Below, one piece after another: positions 7,163-14,992 of a stretch of 64,000 nt of DNA. How positions within the stretch are numbered: the first letter of the stretch is position 1; every line of letters starts with the position of its first letter. The stretch is from the NCBI GenBank assembly GCA_035358815.1, contig DAOPQC010000004.1, forward strand, positions 372,001 to 436,000, given 5' to 3'. The stretch is from Thermoanaerobaculales bacterium (lineage in GTDB: Bacteria > Acidobacteriota > Thermoanaerobaculia > Thermoanaerobaculales > Sulfomarinibacteraceae). The position numbers and the translations under genes were made by a program. The notes beneath the pieces were generated by a model. It did no database searches, was not told where the DNA came from, and saw only the letters and a program-made list of their open reading frames with translations.

Positions 7163-10156
7163 GTGACCGCCCGAAGCAGCGTTTCGCGCATCGTCCTGCG
7201 AGCCTGGCCCGCCGTGCTCGCGCTGTGGGCCGTCGCCGGCCAGGCAGCCGATCCGTCCGAGCTGCTGGCGGCGATCCGGGACGGCCGGGCGCGCCCCGAT
7301 CTCGCGGTGCGGGCAGCCGGCTTCAGGTTCACCACCGGGCTGGGGGTGGTCCACCTGGACGACGGCGTGCTGGTCCCGGCCGAGCCGGTGGCCGGCCGGC
7401 CGGTGGAGTGGGTCTTCCTCGGCGAGGGCCGGGCGCACCTGGAGCCCCCGGACGGAGTGGAGCGCGGCCAGCTGGAGCTGTTCACCGGCGCGCCGGTGCT
7501 CGACGAGCGCTTCGATCGGGCGGTGTTCGCGATCGCCCTGGATGCGGCCGGCGACGCCCTGGCGAGGCTGCCGCGCGCCGCCGCCGATGCCCGGGTCGGC
7601 GAGGCCTCGGCGCTGCTCGAGCAGTGGCGGGGAAGCCCCGAGCGCCGGCTGATCGACGTCGAGGCCCGGCTGCTGCGCGACGCGGTCGACGACCCGCTCG
7701 GCCGCAGCTTCTTCTGCGGCTACTTCAACGGCCGCGAGCTGGGCCGCTTCCTGTGGGTGGTGGACCCGCTGGCCGAGGAGCAGGTCATTGTCGGCCGGTT
7801 CGTCGCCGCGCAGCTCACCGACCGGGAGCGGCGCCGCGCCGAGCGCCACCTCGAGCGCGAGCAGCGGCGCGGCAAGCTGATCGGGCTGGCCGTCGACGAC
7901 CTCGGAGTCTGGGACACCTGGGTGTCGAGCAGCCTGCGCGCGCCCGACGGCACGCCGACCCCGGGGACCGCCGGCGTCGAGCCTCGCCGGTACGCAATCG
8001 ACGCGACCCTCGACGGCAAGCAGCTCGACCTTCAGGCCGTCGCCCGGGTCGAGCTCGACGTCGTCGTCGACGGTCTGCGTGCGGTCACCTTCGACATCGG
8101 CGCCGAGCTGGTCCCCCTCGCGGTGCGCGACGGAGACGGCCGGCCGCTTGCCTTCAACCACAGCTGGGGCGAGCTGACCGTGCTGCTCGGGGAGCCGGCC
8201 GCCGGCGGCTCCTCGCTCACCCTCGAAGTGGCGTACCGGGGCACGCCGTTCGAGCGCGTGACAAACGGGGCCTACGCACAGCGCGACCCGCTCGGCTGGT
8301 ACCCTCACGCGGGAACGGTCGACCGCGCCACCTACGAGGTCGTCGTGCGCTGGCCGAGGCGATACCAGCTGCTCGGCAGCGGCAAGGTGGTCGACCACGG
8401 CATCGACGGTCAGGGCCGGCGCTGGGAGCGGCGAACGCTCGAGGTGCGAAGCCTCGGCTTCAGCTTCGAGGTCGGTGACTTCGACACCGCCACCGGGCGG
8501 GTCGGGGACGTCGCGGTCACCGTGGCCATCGACCGGCTCGGGCAGGGCGCCTCGCGCGGCCTGGCGGCGGAGGTGCTGCAGTCGGTCGAAGGCCCGCTCA
8601 CCTACTACCAGGAGATCTTCGGCCCGTACCCGTTGGACGAGCTGGTGGTCGCCAGCTGCCCGCGCACCTTCTCCCAGGGCCTGCTCGGCTTCGTCACCCT
8701 GAGCACCACCGGGATCGTGGACTGGGACCGGTGGGCCAGCCTGCTCGGCTACGAGGACCGCCGACTGCTGATCGCCCACGAGCTGGGACACCAGTGGTGG
8801 GGGAATCAGGTCGGCTGGCGAAGCTACCGCGACCAGTGGGTCAGCGAGGCCATGGCCAACTACGCGGCCCTGCTCTACGAGCGGAACGTGATGACTGGCG
8901 AGGGCGGGCAGCGGGTCGGCCTCGGGCCGACCTCGGGGTGGCAGTCGGAGCTCGGGCGCCTCACCGCCGGCGGCCGGCCGGTCGAGTCGCTGGGGCCGGT
9001 GACGCTCGGGGCGCGGCTGAACTCCTCGCTCAGCGCCGATGCCTACCACGCCATCGTCTACAAGAAGGGCGCGGTGGTCCTCGACATGCTGGCCCGGCTC
9101 TACGGCGAGGGCGCCTTCCTCGACATCCTGCGCGAGCTGGTCAGGGTCGTGGAGGGGCGCGCCATCTCCACCGACGACTTTCTCGCCCTGCTCGAGCGGA
9201 TCGGTGGCGTGGAGCTCGACTGGTTCCGCCGCCAGTACGTGCTCGGCACCGGGCTGCCGGAGATCTTCTACGACTACCGGGTCGAGGACCTCGGCGGCGG
9301 GCGCTGGGCGCTCGATGGCGAGGCCCGCCAGCAGAGCACCTTCGTCTTCCGCTACCGGATCGAGCAGCAATCCGGCGGCGGGCTCGACGTCACCCGGCGG
9401 GCGGAGCCGCGGCTCGACGTCGGCGACTCGGTGCTGGTCGTGCCCTTCCAGGTCGCGCTCGCGGAGGCGCCGGCCGCGGCGGGCGGCGGGCCGGGCGTCG
9501 GCGTTCTCGCCGGTCGACTCGTGCTGCGCGGCGCGGCCAGCCCGTTCCGGCTGGAGCTGGAGCAGCGGCCGGCGGCGCTCTGGCTCGACCCCAACGGCGA
9601 GGTCTTCGGGCGGTTCCTCGCCGTGGCGCGCTGGCCTCGGCGGTCGGCCCTCCAGCGCGGGCTCGACCTGGCGTATGCCGGCGACGTCGAGCAGGCCGAG
9701 GCAGCGTTCCTCGCCGCCTTCGACGAGCCGGTGGTGCACGCCGACGAGCCGTGGCTGGGTAACGAGGTGGACGTCGAGGCGAGCGGGCGGATCGCCGACA
9801 TCTCGCTCGACATCGAGCTCGCCCGGCTCTACCTGGACCGCGGCCGGCTCGCCGAGGCCGGCGAGCGGGTCGCGCGCGCCCGCAGCCGGATGCTGCGCGA
9901 CGATCGCTGGCGATTCGGCCACGAGCTGCTGGCGCTGGAGGCCAGGCTCGCGATCCGCAGCGGCCAGCCCGCGAGGGCCCTGGTCGAGCTGCGGAAGGCG
10001 CTCGAGCGCGACCCGGAGGCGGTGTCGGCCGAGGTCGCTGCCCTGCTCGCGGTGGCGTGCCGGCTCGCTGGCCCACCGGACGAATGGCCGGCGGCGTGCC
10101 GGGACGCCCGCGGGCGCGGGGTTGATCTCGGCCCGCTCGAGTGCCCTGCGGAGTGA
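7163..10156 (+). CDS. Exported M1-family zinc aminopeptidase with C-terminal helical repeats
   Basis: 997 residues. A signal peptide ends near residue 28 (ALWAVAGQAA). A long N-terminal region of unknown fold (30-270) precedes the M1 catalytic core. The zinc site is complete: H539-E-L-G-H543 followed after 18 residues by E562 (WVSEAMANY). The YKKGAVVLDML block downstream is typical of M1 enzymes. Residues about 830-980 are helical and TPR-like (AYAGDVEQAEAAFLAAF, LYLDRGRLAEAGERVARAR, KALERDPEAVSAEVAALL). It probably trims peptides in the periplasm or at the surface. The GTG start has no SD but a -10-like hexamer 9 nt upstream. Confidence 0.9.
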   Translation: MTARSSVSRIVLRAWPAVLALWAVAGQAADPSELLAAIRDGRARPDLAVRAAGFRFTTGLGVVHLDDGVLVPAEPVAGRPVEWVFLGEGRAHLEPPDGVERGQLELFTGAPVLDERFDRAVFAIALDAAGDALARLPRAAADARVGEASALLEQWRGSPERRLIDVEARLLRDAVDDPLGRSFFCGYFNGRELGRFLWVVDPLAEEQVIVGRFVAAQLTDRERRRAERHLEREQRRGKLIGLAVDDLGVWDTWVSSSLRAPDGTPTPGTAGVEPRRYAIDATLDGKQLDLQAVARVELDVVVDGLRAVTFDIGAELVPLAVRDGDGRPLAFNHSWGELTVLLGEPAAGGSSLTLEVAYRGTPFERVTNGAYAQRDPLGWYPHAGTVDRATYEVVVRWPRRYQLLGSGKVVDHGIDGQGRRWERRTLEVRSLGFSFEVGDFDTATGRVGDVAVTVAIDRLGQGASRGLAAEVLQSVEGPLTYYQEIFGPYPLDELVVASCPRTFSQGLLGFVTLSTTGIVDWDRWASLLGYEDRRLLIAHELGHQWWGNQVGWRSYRDQWVSEAMANYAALLYERNVMTGEGGQRVGLGPTSGWQSELGRLTAGGRPVESLGPVTLGARLNSSLSADAYHAIVYKKGAVVLDMLARLYGEGAFLDILRELVRVVEGRAISTDDFLALLERIGGVELDWFRRQYVLGTGLPEIFYDYRVEDLGGGRWALDGEARQQSTFVFRYRIEQQSGGGLDVTRRAEPRLDVGDSVLVVPFQVALAEAPAAAGGGPGVGVLAGRLVLRGAASPFRLELEQRPAALWLDPNGEVFGRFLAVARWPRRSALQRGLDLAYAGDVEQAEAAFLAAFDEPVVHADEPWLGNEVDVEASGRIADISLDIELARLYLDRGRLAEAGERVARARSRMLRDDRWRFGHELLALEARLAIRSGQPARALVELRKALERDPEAVSAEVAALLAVACRLAGPPDEWPAACRDARGRGVDLGPLECPAE

Positions 10157-10168
10157 ACGAGGAAAGAC

Positions 10169-10220
10169 GTTGTAGCGCAGGCTTCCAGCCTGCCTTGTGG
10201 GTAGGCGTCCTGCCTGCAAG
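10169..10220. repeat. GCAGGC/GCCTGC intergenic hairpin repeat
   Basis: GTTGTAGCGCAGGC at 10169-10182 forms an arm GCAGGC (10177-10182), loop TTCCA, arm GCCTGC (10188-10193). A degenerate second copy follows (GGCGTCCTGCCTGC near 10204-10217). Related copies lie at 10775-10820. It could help terminate transcription after the M1 gene, but no U-tract follows. Confidence 0.7.
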
Positions 10221-10270
10221 ATTCCGGTGCGGGCGTGGATCCGGAAGCGGGCGCGTCAGTGCAGGCAATC

Positions 10271-10300
10271 GGGAACGGGGACGGGAACGGGAACGGGAAC
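10271..10300. repeat. GGGAAC hexamer array, copy 1
   Basis: Five consecutive hexamers, four GGGAAC and one GGGGAC, in the gap between the M1 and GYD genes. Same family as at 12988, 17980, 18105, 18193 and 23462. Confidence 0.8.
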
Positions 10301-10377
10301 GCGGGCGAGCGGCGACCAATCCCCTTCCCCGCAGCCCCTACCCCCTCATCCTTCTCGACCTCGGAGGCCGAAGGCTG

Positions 10378-10383
10378 TAGAGT
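10378..10383 (+). promoter_or_regulatory. Putative -10 element of GYD-domain gene
   Basis: TAGAGT within CTGTAGAGT, 29 nt before the GTG at 10413, which has its own SD (GGAGGTGA). Confidence 0.4.
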
Positions 10384-10412
10384 TGAGGCAACGCTCCAGC
10401 CGGAGGTGAGCC

Positions 10413-10715
10413 GTGCCGACGTTCGTCCTGATGACCCGCCTCGCGCCGGAGGCGGTCCGCGACGCCGAGGTCCGTCGGGCGATGGGACGGGCCTGGCTGA
10501 AGAAGGTCAAGGGCTTGTGCCCGGAGGTGCGCTGGATCGCCCACTACGCCATCCTCGGGCCCTACGACTTCATGGACATTTTCCACGCGCCCGACGCGGA
10601 CGCCGCCGCCAAGGTGTCGCTGATCTCGCGCGCCGAGGGTGCGGTCAGCGCCGAGAGCTGGCAGGCGATGCCGTACGACGATTTCATCCGGCTGCTCGAG
10701 CAGGTCGAGCCATAG
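10413..10715 (+). CDS. GYD-domain protein
   Basis: Small cytoplasmic protein of 100 residues in the GYD (ferredoxin-like, dimeric alpha/beta-barrel) family. The naming motif is present as GPYDFMDIFHAPD, and the C-terminal GAVSAESWQAMPYDDF block is typical. The biochemical role of the family is not established. The GTG start is supported by GGAGGTGA ending 5 nt upstream. It stands alone between two repeat-rich gaps, so it appears monocistronic, with TAGAGT about 29 nt upstream as the likely -10. Confidence 0.85.
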   Translation: MPTFVLMTRLAPEAVRDAEVRRAMGRAWLKKVKGLCPEVRWIAHYAILGPYDFMDIFHAPDADAAAKVSLISRAEGAVSAESWQAMPYDDFIRLLEQVEP

Positions 10716-10726
10716 CCCCCGCCCAC

Positions 10727-10898
10727 CCAGGGGATAGGATCTGGGGGCTGGGATCTGGGCCCGCCCGCTTCAGTGTTGTGGCGCAGGCAGCTCGCGTTGT
10801 GGCGCAGGCATCCTGCCTGCATCTTCCGTGTGGAGTCTGGTGCGGGAACAGGGGCACGCGGGGACCCCTATCCCCCAGATCCTAGATCCCAGATCCTG
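10727..10898. repeat. Composite intergenic repeat block between GYD and parC genes
   Basis: No gene between 10716 and 10950. A GGGGATAGGATCTGGGGG block (about 10729-10746) recurs inverted at 10864-10898 as CCCTATCCCCCAGATCC followed by TAGATCCCAGATCC. Between them GTTGTGGCGCAGGCA occurs twice in direct orientation (10775-10789 and 10796-10810), the second forming a GCAGGCA-TCC-TGCCTGC hairpin (10804-10820). The ATCCCAGATCC block recurs at about 23526-23538. Confidence 0.7.
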
Positions 10899-10950
10899 AC
10901 GCAGGCGAAGTGTCGGGAGTGGGCGGAAGGTGCAGGGAGCAGACTCCCTC

Positions 10951-12945
10951 TCACTCCTCTTCGAACAGCCGGGGCTGGTCGTCGTCGCCGTCGACCGCCA
11001 CGGGCTCGGCCGGCTCGGCGGGCTCGCCGGCGGCGCCGTCGGCCCGCACCCGGCGGACCCGCGCTACCGGCTTCGACGCCAGGCGGCGGCCGCGCGCGCC
11101 GACGCTGGTCAGCTCGAGCTCGGCGAGGTCGAAGGCGGCCCCGTGCAGCCGCTGCCGCTTCTTCGGCACGAAGTCGAGCTCGACGGTGTCGTTGCAGTCG
11201 CCGACGACGAGCAGGTCGACGCGGCCCTTGCGGTCCTTGATGAGCTCGTACTCGCGGTCGCGGATGAAGGCCTTGATGTGCACCTTCTTGGCGAAGGCGA
11301 TGCGGTCGTTGTCGCGGTAGACGACGGTGAACGCCGCCCCTTGCTCGGGATCGAAGACTTGGCAGTGGATGACCCTGTCCGGGATCAGCACCTTGTCCTC
11401 GGGGCCCATGATCCGGTACGACCCGTCGCGCGAGATGAGCAGGATCTTGTCGTACTCGGAGACCGCCAGCTGGTGCCGGTCGCCCTTGACGCCGGTGCCG
11501 AAGAAGCCGTTGGTGGGGTCGTAGGCGACGCGCAGGTTGTGGCGCGACACCGCGCGCACGTCGACCGTCTCGAAGGTTGAGATCTCGGTGCGCCTCGGGT
11601 AGCGGCCGCCGTACGTCTCGATGAGGTGCTTGAGGTAGGCGATGGTGGTCGGCGTCAACCGGCGCAGCTTGCCTCGCACCTCCTTGATCGCCTTGACCGT
11701 GGTGTCGAGGTCGCGGCGGTTCTTGTCGAGGTCGAAGCGCGAGACCCGGCGGATCGGGATCGCGAGCAGCCGCTCGACGTCCTCGTCGCTGAGCGGGCGC
11801 TCGAGCCCCTTGAGGTGGGGCTTGAGCCCCTTGCGGACCTCGCTCTTCACCTGCTCCTCGGTGGTCGCTTCCTCGATCCGCTTGTACACCCGGTGCTCGA
11901 TGAACAGCCGCTCGAGGTCGAGCCAGTGCTTCTTGGCCCCGAGCTGGTCGAGCTCGAGCTCGAGCTCGGCACGGATCGTCGCGCGGAGCTGGTCGGTGAG
12001 GAAGCAGAGGACCTCGCTGACCCCCAACTCGACCGGACGGCGGTCCTTGATCAGGACCATGTTGCAGGTCAGCGAGACCTCGCAGTCGGTGTGGGCGTAG
12101 AGCTGGGGGATGACCTCGTCCGCGTAGACGCCGCGCGCGAGGCCGATCTCGATCTCGACCTTGCCGGTGGTGAAGTCGTCGATCGAGCCGATCTTGACCT
12201 TGCCCTTCTGGGCCGCGCTCTCGATCGAGGCGATCAGGCTCTCGGTGGTGGTGCCGAAGGGGATCTCGCGGATCACGACCGTCTTGTCGTCCTTGCGTTC
12301 GATGCGCGCGCGGACCTTGACCTTGCCGAGGCCGTCGTTGTACTCGCCGACGTCGGCGATGCCGCCGGTGGGGAAGTCGGGGTGAAGCTGCATCGGCCGG
12401 TTCTCGAGGACCGCGATCTGAGCCTCGAGCAGCTCGACGAAGTTGTGGGGAAGGATCCGAGTCGACATGCCGACCGCGATCCCCTCGGCGCCGAGCAGGA
12501 GCACCACCGGGAGCTTGACCGGGAGCACCACCGGCTCGACGCTGCGCCCGTCATAGCTCGGCCGGAACTCGGTCAGCGCCTTGCGGAACAGGGTCTCCTT
12601 GGCGAGGTCCGTGAGCCGGCACTCGATGTAGCGGGGCGCGGCCGCATCGTGGCCGGTGACGACGTTGCCGAAGTTGCCCTGGCGCTCGATGAAGTACTCC
12701 TTGTTGGCGAGGGTCACGAGGGCGTCCCCGATCGAGGCGTCGCCGTGCGGGTGGAGCTTCATGGTGTCGCCGATGACGTTGGCGACCTTGTGGAAGCTGC
12801 CGTCGTCCAGCTTGGCCAGCGTGGCGAGGATCCGGCGCTGGACCGGCTTGAGCCCGTCGCGAATGTCGGGGATCGCGCGATCGACGATCACGTAGCTCGC
12901 GTACTGGATGAAGTTCTCGCCCATCAAGGGCTCGAGGCGGGTCAC
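10951..12945 (-). CDS. parC: Type IIA DNA topoisomerase subunit A (topoisomerase IV ParC-like)
   Basis: DNA cleavage/religation subunit of 664 residues. The catalytic tyrosine is Y106 beside R105 in AAAPRYIECRL. The winged-helix blocks (DGLKPVQRRILATL, HPHGDASIGDAL) and the tower/coiled-coil region follow. The C-terminal domain is short and no GyrA-box is seen, so ParC fits better than GyrA (about 800-880 residues). The acidic tail DGDDDQPRLFEEE is variable. The GTG start has AAGGAGA about 10 nt upstream; an ATG seven codons in is an alternative. It lies 77 nt downstream of the parE-like gene with a GGGAAC array in between. Confidence 0.9.
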   Translation of the reverse strand: MTRLEPLMGENFIQYASYVIVDRAIPDIRDGLKPVQRRILATLAKLDDGSFHKVANVIGDTMKLHPHGDASIGDALVTLANKEYFIERQGNFGNVVTGHDAAAPRYIECRLTDLAKETLFRKALTEFRPSYDGRSVEPVVLPVKLPVVLLLGAEGIAVGMSTRILPHNFVELLEAQIAVLENRPMQLHPDFPTGGIADVGEYNDGLGKVKVRARIERKDDKTVVIREIPFGTTTESLIASIESAAQKGKVKIGSIDDFTTGKVEIEIGLARGVYADEVIPQLYAHTDCEVSLTCNMVLIKDRRPVELGVSEVLCFLTDQLRATIRAELELELDQLGAKKHWLDLERLFIEHRVYKRIEEATTEEQVKSEVRKGLKPHLKGLERPLSDEDVERLLAIPIRRVSRFDLDKNRRDLDTTVKAIKEVRGKLRRLTPTTIAYLKHLIETYGGRYPRRTEISTFETVDVRAVSRHNLRVAYDPTNGFFGTGVKGDRHQLAVSEYDKILLISRDGSYRIMGPEDKVLIPDRVIHCQVFDPEQGAAFTVVYRDNDRIAFAKKVHIKAFIRDREYELIKDRKGRVDLLVVGDCNDTVELDFVPKKRQRLHGAAFDLAELELTSVGARGRRLASKPVARVRRVRADGAAGEPAEPAEPVAVDGDDDQPRLFEEE

Positions 12946-12987
12946 TGACTCTCTTTCTCCTTGCCTGTGTCCGTCGTGGGCTCATCC

Positions 12988-13017
12988 GGGAACGGGAACG
13001 GGAACGGGGACGGGAAC
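12988..13017. repeat. GGGAAC hexamer array, copy 2
   Basis: Five hexamers (GGGAAC x3, GGGGAC, GGGAAC) in the 77-bp gap between the parE and parC stop and start codons, so presumably within the transcribed operon. Confidence 0.8.
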
Positions 13018-13022
13018 GGACA

Positions 13023-14840
13023 TCATGCGATGTCCGCGATCAGGTTCTGGATGATGTAGTCCTTGCGCGCCGGGGTGTTCTTGCCCATGTAGAAGTCGAG
13101 CGCCTTGGCGACCGCGCCCATCGAGCCGACGATCACCGGCACCAGCCGGTCGTCGGTGGCGATGAACTGCTTGAACTCGCCGGGTGAGATCTCGCCGAGG
13201 CCCTTGAAGCGGGTGATCTCGGGGTTGCGCAGCCGGGCCGCCGCCGCGTCGCGCTCGGCCTCGGAGTAGCAGTAGACCGTCTCCGAGCGGTTGCGGACGC
13301 GATAGAGCGGCGTCTCCAGGATAAACACGTGCCGCTTGAGGACCAGCTCCTCGAAGTAGCGCAGGAAGTAGGTGAGGAGCAGGTTGCGGATGTGCATGCC
13401 GTCGACGTCGGCGTCGGTCGCGATCACCACCCGGTTGTAGCGCAGGCCGTCGAGGGAGTCCTCGATGCCGAGCGCGCGCATGATGTTGTAGAGCTCCTCG
13501 TTCTTGTACACCGCCTCGCGGCCGAGGCCGTGGGTGTTGAGGGGCTTGCCCTTGAGCGAGTAGATGGCCTGGGTGAGGACGTCGCGCGCCTGGATCATCG
13601 CGCCGCCCGCGGAGTCGCCCTCGGTGAGGAAGATTGTGGTGTCGTCGCGCCGCTTGCCCTTGGGGTCGTTGAGGTGGATCTTGCAGTCGATCAGCTTGGG
13701 GATCCGGATCGCGACCTTCTTGGCCCGCTCCCGCGCCTCCTTCTTGATCGCCGACAGCTCCTTGCGCACCCGCTCGTTGCTCTTGACCTTGGCGAGCAGC
13801 TGCTCCGCACCTTCCGGGTTCTTGTGCAGCCACAGCACGACCTGGTCGCGGACCGCGTTGACGATCCACGACCGGACCTCGGTCGAGCCGAGCTTGTTCT
13901 TGGTCTGCGACTCGAACACCGGGTCCTGGAGCTTGATCGCGACCGCGCCGATCAGGCCGTCGCGGACGTCCTCGCCGGCGAAGCTGTTGCGGGCGAACTC
14001 GTTCACGCCCTTGAGCAGGCCCTCGCGGAACGCGCTCTGGTGGGTGCCGCCGTCGTTGGTGTACTGGCCGTTGACGAAGCTGAAGTAGGTCTCGCCGTAG
14101 GTGTGGGTGTGGGTGAAGGCGAACTCGAGCCGGTCCTCGCGGTGGTGGACGACGTCGTAGGCGGTCGGCTCGGAGCCGATCTCGTGCGTGAGCAGGTCGG
14201 CCAGCCCGTCGCGGCTCGAGAACTTCTCGCCGTTGTAGGCCAGCGTCAGGCCGCTGTTGAGGAACGCGTAGTAGCGCAGCCGGTCCGCGATGTGCTCCTC
14301 GCGCCACTCGTAGTCGCGGAAGATCTCGGGGTCCGGGATGAACCGCACGAAGGTGCCGTCCGGGGCCTTGGGGTCGGAGCCGTCGGCCTCCTTCTTCTTC
14401 CTGCCGCGGACGAACAGGGCCCGCTTGAGCTTGCCGCCGCGGTAGGAGATCACCTCGAACTCCGACGACAGCGCGTTGACCGCCTTGTTGCCGATGCCGT
14501 TGAGCCCGACCGAGAACTGGAAGACCTCGTTGTTGTACTTGCCGCCGGTGTTGATCTTGGACACGCAGTCGACGACCTTGCCGAGGGGGATGCCGCGGCC
14601 GAAGTCCCGAACCGACAGCTCGGGCCCGTAGCGCTTGATCTCGATCCGGCGGCCGTGGCCCATGATGAACTCGTCGATCGAGTTGTCGAGGACCTCCTTG
14701 AGCATCACGTAGATGCCGTCGGCCGGGTTGGAGCCGTCGCCGACGCGGCCGATGTACATGCCGGTGCGAAGCCGGATGTGCTCGAGCGCGTCCAGGGTCT
14801 GGATCGACGCCTCGTCGTAGGCCTTCTTCGCGCGCGCCAT
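13023..14840 (-). CDS. parE: Type IIA DNA topoisomerase subunit B (ParE-like ATPase)
   Basis: ATPase subunit of 605 residues, pairing with the downstream ParC-like protein. GHKL ATPase residues are E49 (catalytic base) and N53 in KEVLDNSIDEF, D80 in RDFGRGIPLG, and VGLNGIGNKAVNAL. The transducer is followed by a TOPRIM domain with EGDSAGG and DADVDGMHIRNLL, and the tail carries the FKGLGE block. The length and lack of the GyrB insert fit ParE. The start at 14840 is chosen for its AGGCGAG SD; an upstream in-frame ATG at 14972 would read through a GC-hairpin region. TATCCT about 29 nt upstream is a likely -10. Confidence 0.92.
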   Translation of the reverse strand: MARAKKAYDEASIQTLDALEHIRLRTGMYIGRVGDGSNPADGIYVMLKEVLDNSIDEFIMGHGRRIEIKRYGPELSVRDFGRGIPLGKVVDCVSKINTGGKYNNEVFQFSVGLNGIGNKAVNALSSEFEVISYRGGKLKRALFVRGRKKKEADGSDPKAPDGTFVRFIPDPEIFRDYEWREEHIADRLRYYAFLNSGLTLAYNGEKFSSRDGLADLLTHEIGSEPTAYDVVHHREDRLEFAFTHTHTYGETYFSFVNGQYTNDGGTHQSAFREGLLKGVNEFARNSFAGEDVRDGLIGAVAIKLQDPVFESQTKNKLGSTEVRSWIVNAVRDQVVLWLHKNPEGAEQLLAKVKSNERVRKELSAIKKEARERAKKVAIRIPKLIDCKIHLNDPKGKRRDDTTIFLTEGDSAGGAMIQARDVLTQAIYSLKGKPLNTHGLGREAVYKNEELYNIMRALGIEDSLDGLRYNRVVIATDADVDGMHIRNLLLTYFLRYFEELVLKRHVFILETPLYRVRNRSETVYCYSEAERDAAAARLRNPEITRFKGLGEISPGEFKQFIATDDRLVPVIVGSMGAVAKALDFYMGKNTPARKDYIIQNLIADIA

Positions 14841-14950
14841 GCTCGCCTCGGTTACGCCCTCCGCAGGCCAGGATACCACCCCCCGGCGCCGCGCCGGGGC
14901 GCGGCGCCGGGACCGCAGAACCACCTCGAAACGATTATCGTATGAAGGTC

Positions 14951-14970
14951 GCGGGGCGCCGGCGCCCCGC
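14951..14970. repeat. Perfect 20-bp GC palindrome
   Basis: GCGGGGCGCCGGCGCCCCGC is its own reverse complement. It sits in the divergent gap between parE and the subtilase gene, about 23 nt before the subtilase ATG and so probably in its 5' leader. A second GC-rich imperfect inverted repeat lies at about 14880-14912. It may act as a hairpin or a dyad binding site; the role is unknown. Confidence 0.7.
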
Positions 14971-14992
14971 ACTTCGAGTGGAGGACAACATC

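Noticed and set aside
7097..10219. Minus-strand open frame of about 1040 codons opposite the M1 peptidase gene
   Set aside because: Antisense shadow; the plus-strand frame has the full M1 zinc site and signal peptide.
10951..14840. Gyrase GyrA/GyrB instead of topoisomerase IV ParC/ParE
   Set aside because: No GyrA-box is seen and the C-terminal domain is short; the B subunit lacks the extra GyrB insert. Not absolute, since some phyla use a single enzyme for both roles.
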